Shown here in pieces: positions 1-5,446 of a stretch of 13,319 nucleotides of DNA. Source of the DNA: JBMCLJ01 sp048615375 (GTDB lineage Bacteria > Patescibacteriota > Dojkabacteria > JAOAGR01); contig JBMCLJ010000034.1 of the NCBI GenBank assembly GCA_048615375.1, positions 1-13,319 of the forward strand. Direction: 5' to 3'. The position numbers and the translations under genes were made by a program. The notes under the pieces are model-generated. The model saw nothing but the letters and a program-made list of their open reading frames with translations. It was not told where the DNA came from and made no database searches. How positions within the stretch are numbered: position 1 is the stretch's first letter; each line of letters opens with the position of its first letter.

Positions 1-260
1 GGCTGTTTCCCTTTCGCTCACCACTACTGAGGAAATCACTTCGTTTTCTTTTCGTCAGGGTACTTGGATGTTTCAGTTCCCCCGCTTTGCCGCGTCTTTA
101 AAAAGACACTCTCTGGTAAACCAGAGGGGTTTCCCCATTCGGACATCCCCGGCTGATAACGCTTGTAACCAGCTTACCGAGGCTTATCGCAGATTCCCAC
201 GTCCTTCTTCGCCTTTCTGTGCCAAGGCATTCACCATACGCCCTTAGCTTTTTTTAATAA
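1..260 (-). rRNA. rrl: 23S ribosomal RNA, 5' part (runs off left edge)
   Basis: The reverse complement of this stretch reads as the 5' domain of bacterial 23S rRNA. It contains the conserved blocks GGTGAATGCCTTGGCAC, GGCGAAGAAGGACGTG, CTGCGATAAGCCTCGGTAAG and TCCGAATGGGGAAACCC. By comparison with E. coli the mature 5' end should fall at about 258-262. The 3' part lies beyond the window. No 16S gene or tRNA lies upstream: the next gene upstream is a divergent protein gene starting at 472. A strong promoter sits at 412-440, so this gene appears to be transcribed alone. Confidence 0.97.
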
Positions 261-411
261 AATTTACTGTAAAAATGGCTCTACCAAAAACAAATTTCTA
301 TTCAGTTTTATAAGAACTTAGATGATTCCGAAGAACGATGTGATCATACATCAGAGTCATGTAAATTGCAAGTGCTTTTCAGCACCACTTTTTTACGCAT
401 CATCCACACAA

Positions 412-440
412 ATAGTACACCCTATAGTCAAACATGTCAA
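412..440 (-). promoter_or_regulatory. Sigma70-type promoter of the 23S rRNA gene
   Basis: On the minus strand a perfect -35 TTGACA (435-440) is followed after exactly 17 bp by TACTAT (412-417). Transcription should begin near 405, giving a leader of roughly 145 nt before the mature 23S 5' end. The leader can fold: at 372-385 it has a perfect 5-bp stem, GTGCT/AGCAC, closed by a GAAA loop on the minus strand. I see no clear boxA antitermination element. Confidence 0.75.
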
Positions 441-457
441 CATGCACGATACTAGTG

Positions 458-463
458 TATAAT
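458..463 (+). promoter_or_regulatory. -10 box of the AI-2E permease gene (leaderless)
   Basis: A perfect TATAAT lies 8 nt before the ATG at 472, so transcription should start at or within 1-2 nt of the start codon. The 17-bp-spaced -35 position (435-440) is the same hexamer that serves as -35 for the opposite 23S promoter, read on the other strand as TGTCAA, a poor match. The two promoters therefore overlap back to back. Confidence 0.6.
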
Positions 464-471
464 CACCATAT

Positions 472-1539
472 ATGGTATTTAATAAACAAAATTTTTTCTA
501 TGTACTTACCCTCGCGACAGTTATACTTTCGCTCTTCTTTATCCGGTCGTTTATTACCACGATATTATTGACGTTTTTAACGATAATTATTTTTACCCCT
601 GTATACAATAAGTCGTTAACGTTCTTTAAAGGAAAGGCCTCATTAGCGATCACAGCTACACTTACCATCATCACCCTAAGCTTCATTCTACCAGTAGCAG
701 GTATTTTTATACTCAGCTTCCAGCAGGCACAAACTCTCAGGAAGGATATTGACAAGACTATCCAGCAGGATAATGCCACATACGAGGAACTGATTGAGGA
801 GGGTATTATCAGAGCAAACCAGTCAGTAGACCAGATTGGCTTTATTGACTATGAACTCAACCGGCAGGAGGTAGTGAACGCTGCATCACGGGTACTCAGC
901 CCTGCTGGAGAGTTTATTATTAATAATGTCAGCAAGGTTGGTGGTACAATCCTCGATTTTTTCACACATATCGTGATCTACTATACCCTTTTGGCAACTG
1001 TATTTCCCCATAAGCGTAAGCTTTACAATTATATTAAAAGTATTATCCCGCTTGAAGATACTATCTTTGATAAGTATTCAAAAAAAATCATCTCGATGTC
1101 AATGTCAATGGTAAAGGGAACATTCGTCATAGGAGTTGTCCAGGGTGTTATTGGCGGAATATTCTTATGGATAGCAGGCGTTCCGTACGTGTACTTCCTG
1201 ACGCTTCTGCTCATTCTTCTTGCGATTATCCCCGTGGTCGGGAGCGGTCTGGTCACTATACCGGTTGGCGTAATTCTAATTCTTACAGGAAATGTATGGC
1301 AGGGTATATTTGTACTTGTCACACACTTCATAATCATTGTGAATATTGATAACGTACTCCGACCTCGACTTGTATCCGATGACGCGCGCATCCCTGCAGC
1401 AATTTTATTAATTGGGGTGTTTGCGGGCATATCTGCGTTCGGACTGCTGGGAGTAATTTTTGGACCGGTGATTATGATTTTCCTGCTGACAACCCTGGAA
1501 ACATACAAAGAGTATTATAACATTAAATCTAACCAATAA
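472..1539 (+). CDS. AI-2E family transporter (PF01594 permease)
   Basis: A 355-residue polytopic membrane protein. Hydrophobic segments lie at about 6-22, 24-45, 57-83, 155-175, 210-235, 238-262, 264-290 and 308-345. A charged soluble stretch at about 85-145 interrupts them, as is usual for this family. The C-terminal signature is clear: NVLRPRLVSD near 294-303, followed by a LLIGVFAGISAFGLLG-type segment and FGPVI. Members include the E. coli TqsA AI-2 exporter and Na+/H+ antiporters, so the substrate cannot be inferred. The start is supported by a TATAAT 8 nt upstream and no Shine-Dalgarno, suggesting a leaderless mRNA. The 3' end overlaps the convergent ZIP-like gene by 11 bp. Length is normal for the family. 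Confidence 0.9.
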   Translation: MVFNKQNFFYVLTLATVILSLFFIRSFITTILLTFLTIIIFTPVYNKSLTFFKGKASLAITATLTIITLSFILPVAGIFILSFQQAQTLRKDIDKTIQQDNATYEELIEEGIIRANQSVDQIGFIDYELNRQEVVNAASRVLSPAGEFIINNVSKVGGTILDFFTHIVIYYTLLATVFPHKRKLYNYIKSIIPLEDTIFDKYSKKIISMSMSMVKGTFVIGVVQGVIGGIFLWIAGVPYVYFLTLLLILLAIIPVVGSGLVTIPVGVILILTGNVWQGIFVLVTHFIIIVNIDNVLRPRLVSDDARIPAAILLIGVFAGISAFGLLGVIFGPVIMIFLLTTLETYKEYYNIKSNQ

Positions 1540-2215
1540 TCAGCGTACTGAGAAAAATCAGGAGAAACACGCCGCTAATAAACCACGCAGGACTGCCTTT
1601 TGATTCCTGGGGGATTTCTTCCCTGACCGCGATATACATTATCGCTCCTGCAGTAAGAGAAAAAAAGGCAAGTTCTACTTCAATAGCAATAATATTGAAC
1701 AAGGGAATAATGCCACCAAGAAGCGTAGCAAGAATGATAAATGGAGACTTAAAGGATATTGGCTTGACTGTATCAAGATGCACATAATTGATCTCCAGCA
1801 ATGTTGTATGAATGAGTATTATCAACAGCATAATCAATCCATAGTAGATGTCCTGCTGCAATAGCTGAACAAGAGAGAACGACACTAAAAAACTATAGAG
1901 AGCAAGTATACCTATATGCACTTCCCTGACAAGATGACGTTTACTATCCGATTTGTCCCTCCTTGTTGCGTATCGCAGTGCGACATGAAAAATAGTAAAA
2001 CCAATAAGTGCTAATGACATGCTCAAACTCCCAGATCCCAGCCCACGACCAACGATTTCAGGGATTAGTATAAGAAATACATAGGCGACAGAAAAACCTC
2101 CTGCAAACGACTGTATAGTTTCAAGAATTCTTTTCGATCCAATCCGGATCTCCTGACCGGCAAAATGTCCCAGTGATAATACAATCGGCACAAGCAGTAA
2201 AATTGATCCCCACAC
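1529..2215 (-). CDS. ZIP-like polytopic membrane protein
   Basis: A 228-residue, very hydrophobic protein with about seven or eight membrane segments. Two parts recall ZIP metal transporters: the FAGG...LILIPE segment at 37-53 and FFSLTAGAIMYIAVREEIPQ at 184-203, which resembles the usual C-terminal ZIP segment ending in LLPE. The classic HNxxD and HExxH metal-binding motifs of the ZIP fourth and fifth helices are absent. Only H136 and E141 in IHTTLLEI lie near the expected place. It may be a divergent ZIP relative or an unrelated permease. The start is a GTG, with an in-frame TGA two codons upstream. A promoter with -10 TACAAT only 5 nt before the GTG supports that start. The gene converges on the AI-2E permease with an 11-bp overlap. 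Confidence 0.6.
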   Translation of the reverse strand: MWGSILLLVPIVLSLGHFAGQEIRIGSKRILETIQSFAGGFSVAYVFLILIPEIVGRGLGSGSLSMSLALIGFTIFHVALRYATRRDKSDSKRHLVREVHIGILALYSFLVSFSLVQLLQQDIYYGLIMLLIILIHTTLLEINYVHLDTVKPISFKSPFIILATLLGGIIPLFNIIAIEVELAFFSLTAGAIMYIAVREEIPQESKGSPAWFISGVFLLIFLSTLIIG

Positions 2216-2220
2216 GCTTC

Positions 2221-2249
2221 ATTGTAGAAGTCTTTCTCATGAACAGCAA
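2221..2249 (-). promoter_or_regulatory. Promoter of the ZIP-like gene (leaderless)
   Basis: On the minus strand TTGCTG (2244-2249), a 17-bp spacer and TACAAT (2221-2226) lie just ahead of the GTG codon at 2213-2215. The -10 ends 5 nt before the start codon, so the mRNA should begin at about the start codon. The -35 matches only the TTG part of the consensus. Confidence 0.5.
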
Positions 2250-2380
2250 ATTACCAGCTTTCGTCGCTCCTCTCAGGGATACCTTGCCTTTCACTACAAA
2301 AATGACCCAGTCAATGTACATATATAGAGACTTCTTCCATGGTGCAGCTCCAAGTGACTTACTTCTTGTACATCCCTCGA

Positions 2381-2635
2381 TTACGCCATTCGTGAATTAT
2401 GTAAAGTACCCAGCTGTATGACAAATACCCGTTTTTCCGGATACTTCTGCTTTGCTTTTTTCACAGCTTCCAACCTTGTCTCACCAATAAAATACTCACC
2501 ATCTTCTACATTTACTGCAGCGTAGCTTAATTGACGGTAATTAGTAAATATATCCTGATCTGATACTTTATAACTCAGATCAAGGTCATGCCCATATGGC
2601 ATTGCATTGTTTTGAAATTTTAGTGTACGTTCCAT
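2381..2635 (-). CDS. Small DUF5678-like protein
   Basis: An 84-residue protein. Its central part, from DQDIFTNYRQ to FVIQLG (about 27-76), has the pattern of DUF5678-type small proteins: a strand with an aromatic residue, a V-x-x-x-D-G-E-Y-F-I-G hairpin, a helix rich in A and K (RLEAVKKAKQKYPEK), and a final hydrophobic strand. It has no signal peptide or membrane segment, so it is probably cytosolic. The ATG at 2635 is the only possible start, because an in-frame TAA lies four codons upstream. There is no Shine-Dalgarno at useful spacing and no convincing promoter next to it. DUF5678 proteins sometimes sit beside a retropepsin-like protease gene, but none is recognisable here. The 165 bp downstream (2216-2380) holds no gene I can support. 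Confidence 0.6.
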   Translation of the reverse strand: MERTLKFQNNAMPYGHDLDLSYKVSDQDIFTNYRQLSYAAVNVEDGEYFIGETRLEAVKKAKQKYPEKRVFVIQLGTLHNSRMA

Positions 2636-2774
2636 AGCGAATGGTTAGTAACACGAGGATTCACCTTCCTTCATGCAAAATCTCTGTACAATAGGAAATT
2701 ATGAAATTTTAGCCAAAAGCAATGTGTTTTCGTCGTATATTTATACCAGAACACCATGTAAAATTATTAGGAGT

Positions 2775-2803
2775 GTAATACATTAACAATGCAAATGTAT
2801 TAC
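2775..2803. repeat. 10-bp inverted repeat, 9-nt loop
   Basis: GTAATACATT at 2775-2784 is exactly complementary to AATGTATTAC at 2794-2803, with 9 nt between. It could be a hairpin in the leader of the DUF5678-like gene or a protein-binding site. No T-run follows on either strand, so it is not an intrinsic terminator. Confidence 0.6.
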
Positions 2804-2836
2804 TTGAATACGTATTATATAATGAAAGTTAAATAT

Positions 2837-2850
2837 GTAGTATATACTAC
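2837..2850. repeat. 14-bp perfect palindrome
   Basis: GTAGTATATACTAC is self-complementary over its full length with no spacer, a form typical of a dimeric regulator site rather than an RNA hairpin. It lies between the trmH tail and the 10-bp inverted repeat. It could arise by chance in such AT-rich sequence. Confidence 0.45.
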
Positions 2851-2901
2851 CGTTTTGTAACTTGGATTTGAGCTTAGTTGAAAGATCTGCAAAATGAAGT
2901 C

Positions 2902-2982
2902 TTATCGTTTCTGGAACGATTGATTGAGCGCATCGTATTCTTCGGGCCCGTAAGAATAGTCTTTATGAGAACGTAATCGTTG
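2902..2982 (-). pseudogene. Readable C-terminal tail of trmH beyond an in-frame TGA
   Basis: Directly after the TGA that ends the TrmH ORF (2983-2985) the same frame stays open for 26 codons to a TAA at 2902-2904. The peptide begins QRLRSHKDYSYG and ends NQSFQKR. It has the charged look of a TrmH tail. In E. coli TrmH the corresponding stretch reads LYEAQRQRQ, so the TGA falls on the first Arg of the conserved RQR. A single C-to-T change in CGA would produce it. This is either a recent nonsense mutation, a sequencing error or read-through. Confidence 0.65.
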
Positions 2983-3489
2983 TCATGTAGCCTCAAAAAT
3001 ACATATTCCAGCTGTGACAGAAATATTCAGGCTTTGGACGAATCCGCGCATAAGGATTTCAAGTAAGGTATCGGCGTTTTCAATAGCGTGCCTGGAAGCT
3101 CCAGCGTGCTCATTACCAAAAACAAGCCCTACGTTATCAAAATCCGTAAAATTGGAATCGTAGATACTCTTTGATGTCTGTTCCAGAGCAGTGCAGTAAA
3201 TATGATAGCCTCGACTATGCAGGTCGTCATAACATTCTTCAGTCGAACCAAATACTTTAAAATCCAGCCATTTATTCGCTGAACTGGAAGTTGTCTTCCC
3301 TATCTTGCGGGGATTATACCGCTCCTGTTTTTCAAAAATAAAACATACTTCCTGCACCCCAAACGCCTCACAGGTGCGTAACACTGCCGCGGCATTATGC
3401 GGATCATGGATATCCTCCAGCACCACAACAACCCCCCTCTGCCGCCTCTTGGCTACACGGCGAATCTTTTTCTGACGTGGAGTAAGCAT
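2983..3489 (-). CDS. trmH: tRNA (guanosine-2'-O-)-methyltransferase, TrmH/SpoU family, C-terminally shortened
   Basis: A 168-residue SPOUT methyltransferase that should add a 2'-O-methyl group to a guanosine in RNA. It most resembles TrmH, which acts on G18 of tRNA. Motif 1 is DPHNAAAVLRT at 29-39, with N32 and the catalytic-type R38. Motif 2 is GLVFGNEHAGAS at 121-132. Motif 3 is ILMRGFVQSLNISV at 145-158, where the usual IPM has become ILM. The knotted S-adenosylmethionine-binding part is complete. The ORF stops at a TGA directly after IFEAT, while the natural tail continues in frame to 2902. The start is set by an extended -10 promoter only 5 nt upstream, implying a leaderless mRNA. The gene upstream on this strand is the PA14 protein, but this promoter makes trmH its own unit. 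Confidence 0.88.
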   Translation of the reverse strand: MLTPRQKKIRRVAKRRQRGVVVVLEDIHDPHNAAAVLRTCEAFGVQEVCFIFEKQERYNPRKIGKTTSSSANKWLDFKVFGSTEECYDDLHSRGYHIYCTALEQTSKSIYDSNFTDFDNVGLVFGNEHAGASRHAIENADTLLEILMRGFVQSLNISVTAGICIFEAT

Positions 3490-3494
3490 GGGGG

Positions 3495-3503
3495 ATTATA
3501 GCA
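3495..3503 (-). promoter_or_regulatory. Extended -10 promoter of trmH (leaderless)
   Basis: On the minus strand the element reads TGCTATAAT, a perfect TGnTATAAT. It ends 5 nt before the trmH ATG (3487-3489), so the predicted first base is about the A of ATG. No good -35 is present, as is common for extended -10 promoters. Confidence 0.65.
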
Positions 3504-3528
3504 TGGTTAAAATAATAGAATTAAATTG

Positions 3529-5355
3529 CTACCTCGTATACAATCTCTCCTTCGGCACTATTTCTTTTTGCAGTGACTTACTGCTCCAGGAGAGCTGGAC
3601 TTCTGCTTCCTGACCCTGGTCGAAGTACTCAAGAACGATCTTATAGCGCTCGCCAGCCTCGAGATTAACAGTGCCAGTGGACTCGCGGGCATCAGTATTC
3701 TTCCAGAAATCAATCACCTCTTCTTCACCAATCATTAATCTCACTCCGTCATCACTCGTGATATGAAAGGTATACTCCTCAGAAAACTCAGGTACAATAA
3801 ACCCTTCCCACCGGACAGAAAACGGATCAGCCTGAATACCGGGACGAGGAGCACGATACTCCCAGTTAAAATCAATGTTCTCATCCACTGCTCGCAAATA
3901 CTGGTTACCACCGGGATTAATATCATTGTAATAATAACCACGTAAGCCATTACCGGTTGTAAGAGGCTCGTATGTTAACCGCTGGTTGTCATCCGGTGCA
4001 CTTTCACTAAACTGGACTTGTAAACTTTTTATCGAATACCCGTCCCACACACTGGACTCTTCACATTCAGGCTCGCCAATAATCCATTCCAGGGTATTCT
4101 CACCCTCGGATAAAAGCGATTGATCAATAGGTACAAAAAATGTTCGCCATCCCTTAAAGGCGCAGTCATCGTCTGGAGGGTATGGTCCATGAGGTGTCAC
4201 TTCAATTGGATCTGATCCATTAACCTTTACCACAACCTGACCAAACTTCCCGTTATGCACCTGTCCAACAAGCGCGGGATGTGATCCGACTTTATTTATT
4301 TGCATGGTTACAGCAGCAGAATCCCCAAGTGCCCGATTGCCATTATCTTCCAGATATACCAGCTCAGGAGCCATGATGCTTCTTATGTCCGGCTCTTCAG
4401 AGCCAGAAAATCTTATATTATCCCCCTGGTACGTGTAATGCTCAGTATTCCCAGACTTCTCAGGCTCTGAAGCCTGTGTGTTAAATAAAACCAGGCCTTT
4501 TGAAAATGGAAGGTCAGTGTCAAGCTCGAAGGTATAGGTATCACAGTCTCCACCTGGATTAATAATACACCAGTCAATAGACCGAGTATTAAAGGTTATA
4601 CGCATGGTTCTTAGTATACCTGGATCTTCAAAAGCAGGATCATCCGGATACTCTCTTCCCCACACTTTCCAGTCGCCGCCATTATACAGCTGCCCGCTTT
4701 CCCGGGAGTGAACCCGTAAATGTCGTTTCTGATCACTAAATCCAAGCACAATGCTGTTTGGAGGATATGTCTCAGTGATAGGAGCCCATTCAACCGCGCT
4801 AAAATAATTCTCCTGACCACGAGGCACAATCACGATCTCTTGGGCGTGAGATTTATAACCCGACAGTAAATCCGTGTCGAATTCCAGCACCCCTCCATCA
4901 GAGAAATTAAACTCCTGCTTTGGCCAGAACGTAGCTATAGAGTACCCGGCAACATCACCCATGGAGGACATTAACCTTTCGTTGCAAATAAAAAACGCTT
5001 CATCAATCATATTCGCGTTGGAAGTGGATACTGTATGCGTGCCGGTGATATCAGCGCAATCCTCGCTATATCTCGCCTGGTATTCACCAGTCCCTTTCAC
5101 ATCAGTAGGATGAGTCCGATGAGTAGCCACATACCCAAAATCCTCCGGAAGCAGTTCCTGTGAGGGGGAGTCCGGGTTGAGACCATCAAACGTAGCTTCA
5201 AATGCCCAGGGACTCTCACGTTCGTTGTCGTCAGTTGTTTCACTCTCAGGTGCACCTGATAGAACAGAGTAAATAACAACTCCGATACCTAAAAGGACGA
5301 CGCATGCTCCTGCAATCACCGCTACAATCTTTTTATTTTGAAGTACTTTTTCCAT
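3529..5355 (-). CDS. Membrane-anchored surface protein with C-terminal PA14 domain
   Basis: A 608-residue protein that should be exported and stay anchored. Positions 9-32 form one hydrophobic segment after a short basic N-terminus, followed by an acidic, low-complexity linker to about 50. Residues about 55-310 are beta-rich with many aromatic residues and look like a concanavalin/LamG-type fold, though I cannot name the family. About 325-465 is a second beta domain resembling a galactose-binding-like module. Residues 470-605 are a clear PA14 domain: GLRGYYY at its start, then VRWEGFIVPEFSEEYTF, the hallmark TSDDGVRLMIG, and VLEYFDQGQEAEVQLSW. PA14 domains often bind glycans. No catalytic motif is visible. 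The gene is divergent from the GH31 gene across 91 bp, so a link to carbohydrate capture is possible but unproven. Confidence 0.85.
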   Translation of the reverse strand: MEKVLQNKKIVAVIAGACVVLLGIGVVIYSVLSGAPESETTDDNERESPWAFEATFDGLNPDSPSQELLPEDFGYVATHRTHPTDVKGTGEYQARYSEDCADITGTHTVSTSNANMIDEAFFICNERLMSSMGDVAGYSIATFWPKQEFNFSDGGVLEFDTDLLSGYKSHAQEIVIVPRGQENYFSAVEWAPITETYPPNSIVLGFSDQKRHLRVHSRESGQLYNGGDWKVWGREYPDDPAFEDPGILRTMRITFNTRSIDWCIINPGGDCDTYTFELDTDLPFSKGLVLFNTQASEPEKSGNTEHYTYQGDNIRFSGSEEPDIRSIMAPELVYLEDNGNRALGDSAAVTMQINKVGSHPALVGQVHNGKFGQVVVKVNGSDPIEVTPHGPYPPDDDCAFKGWRTFFVPIDQSLLSEGENTLEWIIGEPECEESSVWDGYSIKSLQVQFSESAPDDNQRLTYEPLTTGNGLRGYYYNDINPGGNQYLRAVDENIDFNWEYRAPRPGIQADPFSVRWEGFIVPEFSEEYTFHITSDDGVRLMIGEEEVIDFWKNTDARESTGTVNLEAGERYKIVLEYFDQGQEAEVQLSWSSKSLQKEIVPKERLYTR

Positions 5356-5392
5356 TATCTACAAAAGTATGTAATATTGATTTTCAATGCTA

Positions 5393-5401
5393 ATTGTATC
5401 A
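5393..5401 (-). promoter_or_regulatory. Possible extended -10 promoter of the PA14 gene
   Basis: On the minus strand TGATACAAT fits TGnTANAAT and would start a leader of about 30 nt. The leader contains a small ATTGA/TCAAT hairpin at 5376-5388. A rival -10, TACTTT, lies 8 nt before the ATG and would make the message leaderless. I cannot decide between them. Confidence 0.35.
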
Positions 5402-5446
5402 CAATCCAGATGTGTAATTAAATATGCACGGTGCAATAACTAATTT

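Larger units (their letters stand above)
2636..2901. other. AT-rich intergenic region
   Basis: With the trmH tail remnant (2902-2982) this makes about 350 bases without an intact gene. It is markedly AT-rich. It contains a 10-bp inverted repeat at 2775-2803, a 14-bp perfect palindrome at 2837-2850, and ATTATATAAT at 2814-2823, which reads as a -10 box on both strands. I found no tRNA, no convincing ORF and no matching -35 box. It may carry regulation of the DUF5678-like gene. Confidence 0.5.

Noticed and set aside
261..411. tRNA in the 23S leader, as in many 16S-23S spacers.
   Set aside because: No cloverleaf, no GTTCGANTC-like T-loop and no CCA end could be found on either strand.
2173..2421. 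82-codon plus-strand ORF over the 2216-2380 gap.
   Set aside because: It overlaps the starts and ends of minus-strand genes, has no ribosome site or promoter, and its translation looks like non-coding sequence.
2673..2786. 37-codon plus-strand ORF in the AT-rich intergenic region.
   Set aside because: No Shine-Dalgarno or promoter, no family pattern, and its stop falls inside the inverted repeat.
2904..2958. Two hairpins (ATCGTT/AACGAT at 2904-2920; TATTCTT/AAGAATA at 2936-2958) resembling a terminator or small RNA.
   Set aside because: They lie inside the readable C-terminal tail of trmH or across its natural stop and lack a T-run, so coding constraint explains the sequence.
2983..2985. 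TGA as a sense codon (as in Gracilibacteria/Absconditabacteria, where it encodes Gly).
   Set aside because: No in-frame TGA occurs in the GH31, UvrA-like, MerR, ATPase, PA14 or permease genes. A recoded genome would show many, and the homologous residue here is Arg, not Gly.
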